From Chelatococcus sp. HY11 (GTDB lineage Bacteria > Pseudomonadota > Alphaproteobacteria > Rhizobiales > Beijerinckiaceae), in contig NZ_JAHBRX010000001.1 in NCBI RefSeq assembly GCF_018398335.1, positions 4,208,001 through 4,272,000 on the forward strand: a stretch of DNA of 64,000 bases, in the 5' to 3' direction. The notes beneath the pieces were generated by a model. That model ran no database searches and was not told the origin of the DNA. It saw nothing but the letters and a program-made list of their open reading frames with translations. The translations under genes were made by a program, and so were the position numbers. The stretch's first letter is position 1; the number at the start of each line of letters is the position of its first letter. Shown here piece by piece: positions 43,581 through 52,750 of this stretch.

Positions 43581-44690
43581 TCAGGAAAACGATGTGATGA
43601 GATCGACGTAGGCCTTCTCGGAATCCGCGAAGTAGTCGCGATACCAATCGGCGCTCGTCTTGGCCTGAACGGCCGCATTGGCCGGCGATCCGTTGTCGAT
43701 CGCGAGCTGCTCGGGTGTCTCCAGCGCGCGGGCGGCCGGGTTCGCCGGGCCGTTGCCGAGAAGATCGAGAAGCGCGATCTGGGCCTTGGGGTCCTGCATG
43801 ACGGCGATAGCCTCCATGGCAAGCTTCCCCGCGGGATTGCCCTTGGGCACCACCCAGCAGGCTGGCATCAGGAACCCGCCCTTGAAGGTGTAGTCGACCT
43901 CCGCGTTGGCTTCGCGCTTGAGAACGTTGGCCCTGGTATTCCAGATATAGGCCATGGCAACATCGCCGTTGCGCAAGATATCCATGCTGCGCGAGCCCGT
44001 ATCCCAGAAGATCAAATCATCCTTGATCGAGGATATTTTCTTGAACGCGCGTGCCTGGTCCAGAGGGTAGAGCTTATCCGCGGGTACACCGTCGGCCATC
44101 AATGCCATTTCAAGCATGGCGGTGGACGATTTACGCAGGGCGCGCTTGCCAGGATATTTCTTGACATCAAAGAAGTCGGCCAGCGTTGGCTCTCCGGAAA
44201 CCTGCTTCTTGTTCCAGGCAAGCACGAAGCTCGACATATAGTTGCAGATGCCATACTCGTAGGCGAATTCTGCCGGAACCTTGGACTTGTCGACAACGCT
44301 ATAGTCGATTTTCTCGAGCAGACCGCGTGGGCCGAGTTCACCGATGGCGCCAACGCCGGCGTCGCAGACGTCCCAGGTCACATTCTTGGCGTCGACCATC
44401 GCTTTGATCTTGCCATTGCTTGGACCGGATTCGTCATAGACGAATTTTCCGCCCGCCTTCTCATAAAGCGGCCCGAAAACGGCGACGAATGCCTTCTGGG
44501 AATCGCCGCCCCAGGTCGCCATGACGACTTCCTTCGCGGCGGCCGAGGCGCCGCCGAGGCCAGAACTCAGCCCGACAGCACCGAGCGCCGTGAGCCCCTG
44601 GATGAGTGTGCGTCGACTGATCTGGCCCTTGTTGTAACGCTCAACAGCAAGTTCAACGCAGTCTTCCGCAAATTCCTGCAAACGCGCCAT
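43581..44690 (-). CDS. PotD-like ABC substrate-binding protein, Tat-exported (copy 1)
   Basis: A 369-residue periplasmic binding protein of the spermidine/putrescine type. A conserved 26-residue helical leader (MARLQEFAEDCVELAVER) precedes the twin-arginine ISRRTLIQG and hydrophobic region ending near ASAAA. Mature blocks include VVMATWGGDSQKAF, ESGPSNGKIKAMVDAK, VTWDVCDAGVGAIGELGP, YEYGICNYM, YPGKRALRK, LMADGVPADKLYPLDQARAF and VVPKGNP. All recur in the copy at 54354. The importer core is encoded 4 kb away on the other strand. It heads the minus-strand catabolic run, 52 nt before the hydroxyacid dehydrogenase. Confidence 0.92.
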   Translation of the reverse strand: MARLQEFAEDCVELAVERYNKGQISRRTLIQGLTALGAVGLSSGLGGASAAAKEVVMATWGGDSQKAFVAVFGPLYEKAGGKFVYDESGPSNGKIKAMVDAKNVTWDVCDAGVGAIGELGPRGLLEKIDYSVVDKSKVPAEFAYEYGICNYMSSFVLAWNKKQVSGEPTLADFFDVKKYPGKRALRKSSTAMLEMALMADGVPADKLYPLDQARAFKKISSIKDDLIFWDTGSRSMDILRNGDVAMAYIWNTRANVLKREANAEVDYTFKGGFLMPACWVVPKGNPAGKLAMEAIAVMQDPKAQIALLDLLGNGPANPAARALETPEQLAIDNGSPANAAVQAKTSADWYRDYFADSEKAYVDLITSFS

Positions 44691-44964
44691 CGTATTCCCC
44701 TCATTATTGTATGGAATAGATCCGCGAGGACATCGAACTGAGCGATGTCGCTCTGACGCAGGCCCGGCTCTTTATGCGACGTGGTTTACGTCTCCGCCAA
44801 GTTCACTGGTCTGCAGACATTGTGCAGGGGACGCGCATGCGGTCGCAACTGATAATTCTGAGAGCTTGTCTCTGAGAAAAACTAACAATGAAGCGCACGC
44901 AAACGACAGGATGCCGCGGACCTCGCGTCGCGGCGGGTAAACGGTGGGGACCGGCGGACGAGTT

Positions 44965-45858
44965 TTAAATCTTCCCGTCGGCGATATCAGCATCGACCCA
45001 TTCGATGAACGTCTGGACGAGAGGGGTGGTGCGCATGTCGCTGCGGCAAATCAGGAAGAAGGCATCGGTCGCGGGCACGGCCAGATCGAACGGCACCACG
45101 AGCCGCCCGTTCGCGAGCGGCTGGCGGATCGTCACATTGTCGCCGAGCGCGATGCCGTTGCCGTACATGGCGGCGGTGATGGCGAGATGGGCATCCGACA
45201 TGAAATGCTGACGGGCCTTGGCGAGCGTGTCGGTTGCGCCGGATGCGGCGAGCCACCGGCTCCACTCGCGTCCTGCGTCCCCGTGAAGGATCACGTGCTG
45301 CGCCATGTCGCGCACTTCGCGCAGTTGGATCTTGTTGAGCAGCGTCGGACTGCAGACGGGAAACAGGCTGATTGTCGTCAGCTCGCGTACCCATCGGTCC
45401 GCCCAGCTGCCGTCTCCATAGTGGATGCAGAGATCTATGTTGGGTGAATAGACGTCGGCGGGATTGTTCGACGAGGAGAGGCGCAGGCGAATGCCCGGAA
45501 ACTGATCAGTAAATGTCGCTATTCTAGGCAAAAGCCAAAAGGTAAGCAGTGCCGGAACGCAGCTGATCACAAGGTCGCCCTCCATCGAGGGGCGCCGAAG
45601 ACGGCTGGTTGCTTCGGCGATCGTCTCAAAGGCGCTGCTGATCGATGGCAGCAAGGCGGATCCCTGGGCGGAGAGGCGCAGCCGCGTGCCCTCCCGATGA
45701 AATAATTTGACGTTGAGGGTCGTTTCGAGCGCCCGGATTTGATGGCTGACCGCGCTGTGCGTGACGTGCAATTCGTTCGCCGCCTTTGTCACGGAAAGGT
45801 GTCTGGCGGCGGCTTCGAAGGCCCGCAGAGGATTCAATGGCGGCAGTCGCGCTGACAT
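44965..45858 (-). CDS. LysR-family transcriptional regulator (GcvA-type)
   Basis: A 297-residue regulator. The winged helix-turn-helix occupies residues 5-65 (LNPLRAFEAAARHLSVTKAANELHVTHSAVS), with IRALETTLNVKLFHREG, typical of the GcvA subgroup. The effector domain (about 95-295) has the usual VISCVPALLTFWLLPRI and CIHYGDGSWAD. It lies between the two divergent halves of the catabolic island, 205 nt from the ureohydrolase gene, and is the obvious local regulator. The effector is unknown; the pathway substrate or an intermediate is likely. Confidence 0.93.
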   Translation of the reverse strand: MSARLPPLNPLRAFEAAARHLSVTKAANELHVTHSAVSHQIRALETTLNVKLFHREGTRLRLSAQGSALLPSISSAFETIAEATSRLRRPSMEGDLVISCVPALLTFWLLPRIATFTDQFPGIRLRLSSSNNPADVYSPNIDLCIHYGDGSWADRWVRELTTISLFPVCSPTLLNKIQLREVRDMAQHVILHGDAGREWSRWLAASGATDTLAKARQHFMSDAHLAITAAMYGNGIALGDNVTIRQPLANGRLVVPFDLAVPATDAFFLICRSDMRTTPLVQTFIEWVDADIADGKI

Positions 45859-45890
45859 GGCGTTCGTTATCTTTCCTCACATCGCCGGCG

Positions 45891-45955
45891 CAATATTTAT
45901 CATTTGCCTCGGCGCTCTATACTTTCCAAGCTGCATTCGTAGACGCTCAACGTCT
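45891..45955. promoter_or_regulatory. Divergent LysR/ureohydrolase control region
   Basis: In the 205-nt spacer between the LysR gene and the ureohydrolase gene lie two dyads: CAA-N10-TTG at 45891-45906 (AT-rich core) and AGACG-CTCAA-CGTCT at 45941-45955. LysR proteins usually bind such interrupted dyads (T-N11-A) in the divergent promoter. Which of the two, if either, is used cannot be decided from sequence. Confidence 0.35.
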
Positions 45956-46062
45956 CACGCAAGCAAGCGACGCGAGCCATCCTGCTCTGCCTCCTTTGGT
46001 CGTGGGGACTCCGGGCTGTCCTGTTGCAACCCGTCTGGCATGAAGCATGCCAAGAGGTCGGT

Positions 46063-47172
46063 ATGGATCGTTCAAATCTGGAACGGCTGCGCAGAAAATA
46101 TGCGGATGCTCACGGCGGCGAGCTGTTTGATCCGCATTTCCGCAAGGTCGCTGATCGCATCTTCGACAAATCCGGGACGCGGACGTTGCCGTTCGCGGGA
46201 ATTCCCACCTTTCTGTCGTTGCCTCACCGCGCGGTCGACATGGCTGCGCCGGATTTCGGCGACTTGCAGGTGGCTCTGCTCGGCATTCCGATGGACCTGG
46301 GCGTGACCAATCGCAACGGTTCGCGCTTCGGGCCGCGTGCCCTGCGCACCATCGAGCGTATCGGGCCGTACAATGAGGCGCTCGGTTGTACGCCTGGTGC
46401 CGAACTCCGGGTTGCCGACATCGGCGATGTCCCGTTCCGCAGTCGCTACGATCTGGCCGCCTGCCATGCGGATATCGAAGCCTATATCAGCGCGATGGTT
46501 GACGCGGGCGTCGCGCCCCTGTCGATCGGCGGCGATCATTCCATCAGCTACTCCATCCTGCGTGCCGTCGGCCGCGAGAGGCCGGTGGGCATGGTGCATA
46601 TCGACGCGCATTGCGACACCGGCGGCCTGTACGACCAGACGAAATTCCACCATGGCGGCCCCTTCCGGAATGCCGTTCTCGATGGCGTGCTCGATCCGGA
46701 ACGCACGATCCAGATCGGCATCCGTGGCGCGGCCGAATATCTGTGGGAGTTCTCCACGGATTCCGGGATGACCGTGATCCACGCCGATGAGATCACCTCT
46801 CTCGGCACCGATGCGATCGTGGCTGAGGCGCGCCGGATCGTCGGCGACGGGCCGGTCTATCTGTCCTTCGACATAGACAGCCTCGATCCGGCCTTCGCTC
46901 CGGGTACCGGCACGCCCGAGATCGGCGGGCTGACCACACGGGAGGCGCTGGCGATCATCCGGGGCATGAAGGGGCTCGATATCATCGGCGCGGATGTGGT
47001 GGAAGTCGCGCCGCAATACGACGCGACGACCAACACGGCCCATGCCGGCGCGCAGATGCTCTTTGAGATCCTGTCGCTCATGTGCTTCAGCCCCACGGTG
47101 ACGGGCGTCCCCGCCAGCGAGAGCATGACGGAGGCGCAGGCACTGATGGGCGATCCGCAACCGGCGGAATAG
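46063..47172 (+). CDS. Agmatinase-family ureohydrolase (guanidinobutyrase-like)
   Basis: A 369-residue arginase/agmatinase-fold enzyme that cleaves a guanidino group to urea. ATG 46063 (MDRSNLERL) has AGAGG upstream. Mn ligands are in SIGGDHSISY, HIDAHCDTGG and SFDIDSLDPAFAPGTGTPE. The protein carries about 50 more N-terminal residues than classical agmatinases (YADAHGGELFDPHFRKVADRIF), a form shared by several guanidino-acid hydrolases. Context with an AruI-like decarboxylase and ALDH favours 4-guanidinobutyrate as substrate; agmatine or guanidine remain alternatives. It is 4 nt before the next gene. Confidence 0.88.
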   Translation: MDRSNLERLRRKYADAHGGELFDPHFRKVADRIFDKSGTRTLPFAGIPTFLSLPHRAVDMAAPDFGDLQVALLGIPMDLGVTNRNGSRFGPRALRTIERIGPYNEALGCTPGAELRVADIGDVPFRSRYDLAACHADIEAYISAMVDAGVAPLSIGGDHSISYSILRAVGRERPVGMVHIDAHCDTGGLYDQTKFHHGGPFRNAVLDGVLDPERTIQIGIRGAAEYLWEFSTDSGMTVIHADEITSLGTDAIVAEARRIVGDGPVYLSFDIDSLDPAFAPGTGTPEIGGLTTREALAIIRGMKGLDIIGADVVEVAPQYDATTNTAHAGAQMLFEILSLMCFSPTVTGVPASESMTEAQALMGDPQPAE

Positions 47173-47176
47173 CGCC

Positions 47177-48370
47177 ATGCCCGCTGATACCCTCACCCGG
47201 CTGCACCCTTCCTCCAAACAAGCGCCGCAGCAGCGCGCACGGTCGCTCGTGCCGCTTGTCGCCGAACGCGCCGCTGAGATCGAACGGATCAGGCGGCTTC
47301 CCGAGGACCTCGTCGACGCCCTTGTCGGCGCCGGCCTGTTCCGCCTTCTCATGCCGGCCTATGTCGGCGGCGAAGAGGTCGCGCCGCTTGCCTTTCTCGA
47401 GGTCATCGAGACCATCGCGTGCGAAGACGCAAGCACCGCCTGGTGTCTCTCGCAGACGTCGGTCTGCTCCACCGCCGCGGCCTCGCTGCCGCGCGAGATC
47501 GGATCGCACATCTTTTCCGATCCCCGCGCGATCCTCGCGTCAGGCTTCGGCGGCGGCAGGGCGTTCCCCGTCGCGGGTGGCTATCGCGTCACGGGTTCCT
47601 GGGGATTTGGCAGCGGGAGCCGTCACGCCACCTGGCTCGCAGGGGCTTGCGTGCTCCACGACACGGATGGCGAGCCCTTGCATGATGCTGCGGGCAAGCC
47701 ACAGAGCCGGATGATGCTGTTCCCCCAGTCCGCTGTCACCCTCAGCGATGCCTGGGATGTCATGGGGCTCAAGGGCACCGCGAGCGACACCTATGCTGTC
47801 GATGGCCTGTTCGTGCCGGACGGCTACGCGTTCCAGTTCGGCGCCAAGCCACAGGCGCATGCCGCCGGGGCGCTCTATCTCTTGCCACCGGACAGCCTGT
47901 GGGGCGGCGGTTTCGCTGCCATCGCGCTGGGCGTCGCGGGCGCCATGCGTGAGGCCTTCCTCACCCTGGCGCGGGAGAAGACCGCGCGCGGTCAGAAGCG
48001 GCCGCTCGCGGAACAGGCTTCTGTGCAGGCCCTTGTCGCGGAAAGCGAGGCGCGCCTGAAAGCGGCCCGCCTTCTTGTCCACGTCACCTTTGCGGATGTG
48101 TGGGCGGACCTGTCGGAGAGCGGCCACATCGATCTGGCGCAACGTGTGGCGATCCGGCTGGCCGCGAGCCACGCCATCCAGGAAGCCAAGGCCGTCGTCG
48201 ACGCCTGCTACCACGCGGCGGGCACATCAGCGGTGTTCGCGTCTGCGCCCTTCGAGCGTCGCTTCCGCGACATGCATATGATCACGCAGCACCTCCACGG
48301 CCGGCGTGACCATTTCGAGACCGTCGGCCAGTTCATGCTCGGCCTGAACCCCGACGTTGCATTTCTGTGA
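47177..48370 (+). CDS. Acyl-CoA-dehydrogenase-like flavoprotein (group D monooxygenase-like)
   Basis: A 397-residue protein of the acyl-CoA dehydrogenase fold. Helical N-domain (residues 20-125, LPEDLVDALVGAGLFRLLMP, EDASTAWCL), beta domain with GGYRVTGSWGFGSGSRHATW near 145 and LKGTASDTYAVDGLFVP near 203, and C-terminal four-helix domain ending DMHMITQHLHGRRDHFE. The GxWxFgSG and SDTY patterns and lack of the catalytic Glu region of acyl-CoA dehydrogenases point to the flavin-dependent hydroxylase relatives (HsaA/DszC type), which need reduced flavin from a reductase. No reductase is adjacent. Substrate unknown. Confidence 0.82.
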   Translation: MPADTLTRLHPSSKQAPQQRARSLVPLVAERAAEIERIRRLPEDLVDALVGAGLFRLLMPAYVGGEEVAPLAFLEVIETIACEDASTAWCLSQTSVCSTAAASLPREIGSHIFSDPRAILASGFGGGRAFPVAGGYRVTGSWGFGSGSRHATWLAGACVLHDTDGEPLHDAAGKPQSRMMLFPQSAVTLSDAWDVMGLKGTASDTYAVDGLFVPDGYAFQFGAKPQAHAAGALYLLPPDSLWGGGFAAIALGVAGAMREAFLTLAREKTARGQKRPLAEQASVQALVAESEARLKAARLLVHVTFADVWADLSESGHIDLAQRVAIRLAASHAIQEAKAVVDACYHAAGTSAVFASAPFERRFRDMHMITQHLHGRRDHFETVGQFMLGLNPDVAFL

Positions 48371-48434
48371 CCAATGACACCTTGGCGCGAGGCTTGCTTG
48401 GCGTCACCCGCAACACAAAATCGAGGGGCAGACC

Positions 48435-49580
48435 TTGAGCTTTGCGCACGCTGTTCGCGATGTCTTTGACCGCCCCATCCGCCGGGCCGCCCGGCCGGGC
48501 CAGGCTGCGCTGGCGGGCGCGATTACGGTCGACAATCTGACCAAGACCTACGGCCGCGCGACGGCGCTCCATGACGTGTCACTCGAGATCAGCAGTGGTC
48601 AATTCATGACCCTGCTCGGCCCCTCGGGATCAGGCAAGACAACCCTGTTAATGTCGATCGCCGGCTTCGTCTCACCATCCGCCGGCACGATCAAGCTGAA
48701 CGGCGAGGTCATTAACCACCTGCCGCCTGACCGGCGCGAGTTCGGCATGGTCTTCCAGGGTTATGCGCTGTTTCCGCATTTGACCGTGGCGCAGAACATC
48801 GCTTTTCCACTGCGTGTCCGCCATCGCCCGAAGCCTGAGATCGAGGAGCAGGTCAAGCGGGCCCTCGACATGGTGCAGCTCGATCGTTTCGCGGATCGCT
48901 TTCCGCGTCAGCTGTCCGGCGGGCAGCAGCAGCGCGCGGCGCTGGCGCGCGCGCTTGTGTTCGAGCCGAGCATCGTGCTGCTCGATGAGCCGCTGAGCGC
49001 GCTCGACAAGAATCTGCGCCATGACCTCCAGGGCGAGCTGAAGGACCTCCACAACCGTGTCGGCTTGACATTCATCTACGTCACCCATGACCAGCAGGAG
49101 GCTTTGTCGATGTCCGACGAGATCGCCATCCTCTCGGAGGGCAGGCTCGTCCAGCTCGGATCGCCCGCGACGCTTTACGAGAAGCCCGCGACGCGTTTCG
49201 TCGCCGGCTTCCTCGGACAGAGCAATTTCATCAGCGGGCAGGTCGAGACCGTTTCCGGAGATGCTTTCACCTATCGCAGCGGCGCCACCCTGCTACGACA
49301 GGCCGGTGGGGCCCACCAGTTGGTGGGCAGCTCCGTCACCGTGACTATCAGGCCTGAGAAGATCCGCCTCCTCGGCCCTCAGGACACGGCCGACAACATC
49401 GTTACCGGGCGCATCGCCAAGTTCAGTTATTACGGCGGCCATTATCACCTTCAGGTCGATGTCGAGGGCATCGGCCGGATCATGCTCGACGCGCCGACCT
49501 GGGGGCGGGAGCCGCCGTCGCTCGACGACGCGATCCGGATCGGATGGGACGCGGCAGCCTCAGTGACCGTCGCTGCCTGA
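48435..49580 (+). CDS. PotA-like ABC transporter ATP-binding protein
   Basis: A 381-residue ATPase energising import of the ligand of the PotD-like proteins. TTG 48435 has GAGGGG 6 nt upstream. Walker A GPSGSGKTT near residue 61, Q-loop FQGYALFPHL, signature LSGGQQQRAALARAL near 159, Walker B IVLLDEPLSALDKNLR and the switch His in YVTHDQQEALSMSD are all intact. A C-terminal TOBE domain (about 260-375) follows. The first 30 residues form an extension absent from most PotA proteins. It starts 64 nt after the flavoprotein gene and 20 nt before the first permease. Confidence 0.95.
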   Translation: MSFAHAVRDVFDRPIRRAARPGQAALAGAITVDNLTKTYGRATALHDVSLEISSGQFMTLLGPSGSGKTTLLMSIAGFVSPSAGTIKLNGEVINHLPPDRREFGMVFQGYALFPHLTVAQNIAFPLRVRHRPKPEIEEQVKRALDMVQLDRFADRFPRQLSGGQQQRAALARALVFEPSIVLLDEPLSALDKNLRHDLQGELKDLHNRVGLTFIYVTHDQQEALSMSDEIAILSEGRLVQLGSPATLYEKPATRFVAGFLGQSNFISGQVETVSGDAFTYRSGATLLRQAGGAHQLVGSSVTVTIRPEKIRLLGPQDTADNIVTGRIAKFSYYGGHYHLQVDVEGIGRIMLDAPTWGREPPSLDDAIRIGWDAAASVTVAA

Positions 49581-49599
49581 TGAAGGTGCAAACCGAGAC

Positions 49600-50508
49600 A
49601 TGACAGCGCTCCCCAATTCCGAGATCTCCGGCCGCATGGGCGGACAGTTGCGCGACCGGCGCGCGCGTTTCGGCTGGCCGGTCAGCGATCAGACCGCCTT
49701 CTACATCCTGATCGCGCCAGCCACGCTGCTCCTGCTGGCGTTCTATGTGTATCCGCTGCTTCAGGTCTTCTGGATCAGCTTCACCGAGCCGCAGCCCGGT
49801 TTCGCCAATTATGCGCAGCTGTTGAGCCCCTCGGTGCTGCGCGTCGCGACCACCACCTTGCGCGTTTGCCTGATTACGACCTTCATCACCGTCGTGCTGG
49901 GCTATATCGTGGCCTATTGCTGGGTGCAGGCAGGGCCGCACGCCCAGCGGCTCATGCTCGTCGGTATCCTCCTGCCGCTCTGGGTATCGGCGCTGGTGCG
50001 CGCCTTCGCCTGGATCACCCTGCTTCGTCGCGAGGGGATCATCAACGCGACGTTGATGAACATCGGCGTGATCAATAACCCGCTGCCGCTCCTCTGGAAC
50101 GAGCTTGGCGTGATCATCGGCGTGGTCCACTACATGCTGCCCTATGCCATCTTGCCGCTGGCCGCCAATCTCAGGGGCATCGACCCCGCGCTGATCGCGG
50201 CCGCGCGCGGCCTTGGCGCGACGCAGGGGCAGGCCTTCCGCATGGTCTACCTGCCGCTGAGCGTTCCCGGGATCGTCGCTTCGGGCATCCTGGTTTTCAT
50301 CTTCTCGCTCGGTTTCTACATCACGCCGGCGCTGCTGGGCGGCGGGCGCACGATGATGGTCACCGAATACATCAGCATCCAGATCATCGAAGTGCTGCGC
50401 TGGGGCCTCGGCACGACGCTGGCCGTCACGCTGGTCGTCATCATCGCCTTGCTCCTGGCCGTGGTGTCCCGCGTCCTTGATCTGCGCAAACTCTTTGGTG
50501 CGAAATGA
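49600..50508 (+). CDS. PotB-like ABC permease
   Basis: A 302-residue inner-membrane permease with six hydrophobic helices. The cytoplasmic coupling (EAA) loop is visible as AAARGLGATQGQAFRMVYLPLSVPGI near residue 205. The N-terminal 30 residues are cytoplasmic and basic (RDRRARFGW). It overlaps the partner permease by 4 nt (ATGA). With the partner it forms the channel of the polyamine/opine-type importer. Confidence 0.94.
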   Translation: MTALPNSEISGRMGGQLRDRRARFGWPVSDQTAFYILIAPATLLLLAFYVYPLLQVFWISFTEPQPGFANYAQLLSPSVLRVATTTLRVCLITTFITVVLGYIVAYCWVQAGPHAQRLMLVGILLPLWVSALVRAFAWITLLRREGIINATLMNIGVINNPLPLLWNELGVIIGVVHYMLPYAILPLAANLRGIDPALIAAARGLGATQGQAFRMVYLPLSVPGIVASGILVFIFSLGFYITPALLGGGRTMMVTEYISIQIIEVLRWGLGTTLAVTLVVIIALLLAVVSRVLDLRKLFGAK

Positions 50509-51293
50509 AAGAGGCCGCCCTCCTTCCGGCACCACAGACACGAGTGGCCGCGTGGGTCGTCGTCTGCTTCCTGTTGCTGCCTATCCTCGTGATCGTGCCC
50601 CTGTCGCTGACAGACCAGGACTATCTCGCCATGCCGGTGGATGGTCTTTCATTCCGGCACTACGTCAACCTCTTCACAAGCCCGACATGGCTCGGCAGCT
50701 TTGCCCAGAGCCTTTTCATCGCCTGCGTCTCGACGGTCCTGTGCGTGACACTCGGCACCTTGTGCGCGATCGGCTGCTGGCGTCTCGGCAATCGTGTCAG
50801 CGAGATGGTCAGGCTTCTGATGCTGTTGCCGATGATCGTGCCGACAATCGTCTATGTTCTTGGGTTCTACCGCCTGTTGGTCGATCTGAGACTTCTGGGC
50901 ACCTATGTCGGCGTCATCATCTCGCACGTCGTCACCGGTATTCCTTATGTCATCGTGATCGTCTCGACAGCACTCGCGAGCTTCGACCTTCGCTACGACA
51001 TGGCGGCGAGAAACCTCGGCGCGTCCATGTCGCAGTCGATCCGGCTGGTGCTTCTGCCGAACATCAAGGCGGCGGTCGCCTCAAGCGCGATCTTCGCCTT
51101 CATTCACAGCTGGGACGAGCTTCTGATCGTGCTGTTCATCGCGGGACGGACGATCTTCACGCTGCCGCGCCGGATATGGGACGGAATCAACGACAAGCTG
51201 GACCCGACCATGGCGGCTGTCGCCACGCTCCTTCTCCTCATCTCAGCGGCTTTGCTTTTTCTCGACTTGATGCTCCGCAAGCGGGAGAGCTGA
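50505..51293 (+). CDS. PotC-like ABC permease
   Basis: A 262-residue inner-membrane permease with six helices, partner of the preceding gene. The EAA loop reads AARNLGASMSQSIRLVLLPNIKAAV near residue 165. Helix 1 follows a short basic start (MKEAALLPAPQTR). It ends 5 nt before the amidohydrolase start, so permease and hydrolase are cotranscribed. The transporter's binding proteins are encoded elsewhere (43581 and 54354), not in this operon segment. Confidence 0.94.
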   Translation: MKEAALLPAPQTRVAAWVVVCFLLLPILVIVPLSLTDQDYLAMPVDGLSFRHYVNLFTSPTWLGSFAQSLFIACVSTVLCVTLGTLCAIGCWRLGNRVSEMVRLLMLLPMIVPTIVYVLGFYRLLVDLRLLGTYVGVIISHVVTGIPYVIVIVSTALASFDLRYDMAARNLGASMSQSIRLVLLPNIKAAVASSAIFAFIHSWDELLIVLFIAGRTIFTLPRRIWDGINDKLDPTMAAVATLLLLISAALLFLDLMLRKRES

Positions 51294-51298
51294 CAGCC

Positions 51299-52750
51299 AT
51301 GCGACGACTTCTGGTAACGGGCGGTGCGCTCCTGACGATGGATCGTGCCACAGGCGATCTCGCGAGCGGTGATATTCTGATCGAGAATGAGCGTATCGCC
51401 GCCATTGGCGCCGAGCTCGCGGTTGACGATGCCGAACGGATCGACGCGCGCGGTGCCATTGTGATGCCGGGGCTCATCAGCGCGCATCTCCATACGTGGC
51501 AGACCCCACTGCGGGGCATAGGGGGCGACTGGGCGGGCTCCGATTACGATGACATCCTGCACGCGCGGCTGGCCCCGCTCTATACCCCGCAGGATCTCCA
51601 CGACGCGACCCTGTTCGGCGCCCTGTCACAGCTTGATGCCGGCGCGACCACGATCTTCGACTGGTGCCACAACAATCCGACGCCCGAGCATACAGACGCC
51701 GCTGTCGATGCGCTTCTTGCCTCGGGCGTCCGCGCGGTTTTCGGGCACGGTTCCGCCAAACCCCCGCCCAAACCCGGGGAGCCGCATTTCTCAACGATAC
51801 CCCACGACTGGGACGAGATGCGCAGGTTGAGACGCGGGTCCCTTTCATCGGATGACGCGCGCGTTACGCTCGCCGCGTGCATCCTCGGGCCCGACTATGC
51901 CACCATGGAGGTCTGTCGCCGCGACTTCGCCGAAGCGGCCACGCTCGATGTTCTGACGAGCGCGCATGTTTGGGGGCAGAGCGGTCGCCTTGTCGCGGAC
52001 GGATACCGGCAGCTGGCGCGCGAAGGCTTGATTTCACCGCGCCACAATGTCGTTCACGGCAACTATCTTGCCGATGATGAGCTCGACATTCTGATCGACG
52101 CGGGCGCGAGTTTCACCTCGGCGCCCACGGTGGAGTTGCGCGCGCATGTGCGCGAACCGCTGTCGGTACGCATCAGGCGACGCGGGCTCCGGCCATCGAT
52201 CGGCGTGGATTGCGAAGCGCTCGCCTGCGACCGGATGCTCGATGCCCTTCGGTTCACGCTGCAGGCTCATCGTCTGTTCAACAACCAGGCGCTTGTCCGT
52301 GCGATGACGACCGGCGGCGCCGCGGTCCCGGATGCCGCAGGCTCCGTTGTGCGGCAGGTCTCGCTGACCACGCGCGAAGTATTGGAATGGGGAACCATCG
52401 ACAATGCCCGAGCGCTCGGCATCGACCATAAAGTCGGCTCCCTTACCGTCGGGAAACAGGCCGATATCCTGCTGGTCCGCGCCGACGGCGGCCACGTGGT
52501 GCCGGCGCGCGACCCCCCGCAGGTCCTGATCCAGCTCGCGCAAAACCGCGACATCGACACGGTCTTCATCGCGGGACGCATCGTGAAGCAGGGCGGCCGC
52601 GTTCTGCACTCCCACTACGAGCGCGCCACGGCGGCGGCCGACAATCTGGCGAGCCGCCTGTTCTCCTCCCTGCCGCCAGATCTGCGCCTGCGCTGTGCGC
52701 TGGGGCCGGAGCCATCCGTGACCGCCGCGCAGGTCGGCATGGTCGTGTAA
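51299..52750 (+). CDS. Amidohydrolase, TrzA/AtzA/SsnA type
   Basis: A 483-residue metal-dependent hydrolase or deaminase of the TIM-barrel amidohydrolase superfamily. ATG 51299 (MRRLLVTGGALLTM) begins 5 nt after the permease stop. Metal ligands are HxH in ISAHLHTWQ near residue 64, His in SAHVWGQ, His in NVVHGNYL and the catalytic Asp in IGVDCEA near 302. The flanking small beta domain (IDARGAIVMPGL, VGSLTVGKQADILLV) is typical of the cytosine-deaminase/chlorohydrolase group that acts on N-heterocycles and amidines. Cotranscription with the importer suggests it acts on the imported compound. Exact substrate unknown. Confidence 0.9.
   Translation: MRRLLVTGGALLTMDRATGDLASGDILIENERIAAIGAELAVDDAERIDARGAIVMPGLISAHLHTWQTPLRGIGGDWAGSDYDDILHARLAPLYTPQDLHDATLFGALSQLDAGATTIFDWCHNNPTPEHTDAAVDALLASGVRAVFGHGSAKPPPKPGEPHFSTIPHDWDEMRRLRRGSLSSDDARVTLAACILGPDYATMEVCRRDFAEAATLDVLTSAHVWGQSGRLVADGYRQLAREGLISPRHNVVHGNYLADDELDILIDAGASFTSAPTVELRAHVREPLSVRIRRRGLRPSIGVDCEALACDRMLDALRFTLQAHRLFNNQALVRAMTTGGAAVPDAAGSVVRQVSLTTREVLEWGTIDNARALGIDHKVGSLTVGKQADILLVRADGGHVVPARDPPQVLIQLAQNRDIDTVFIAGRIVKQGGRVLHSHYERATAAADNLASRLFSSLPPDLRLRCALGPEPSVTAAQVGMVV

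Noticed and set aside
42431-43597. Plus-strand frame opposite the hydroxyacid dehydrogenase
   Set aside because: Shadow of a catalytically complete dehydrogenase, composition typical of antisense translation.
46072-47352. 426-codon minus-strand frame opposite the ureohydrolase
   Set aside because: The plus strand has all Mn-binding motifs in register; the antisense product is Arg-rich and unrecognisable.
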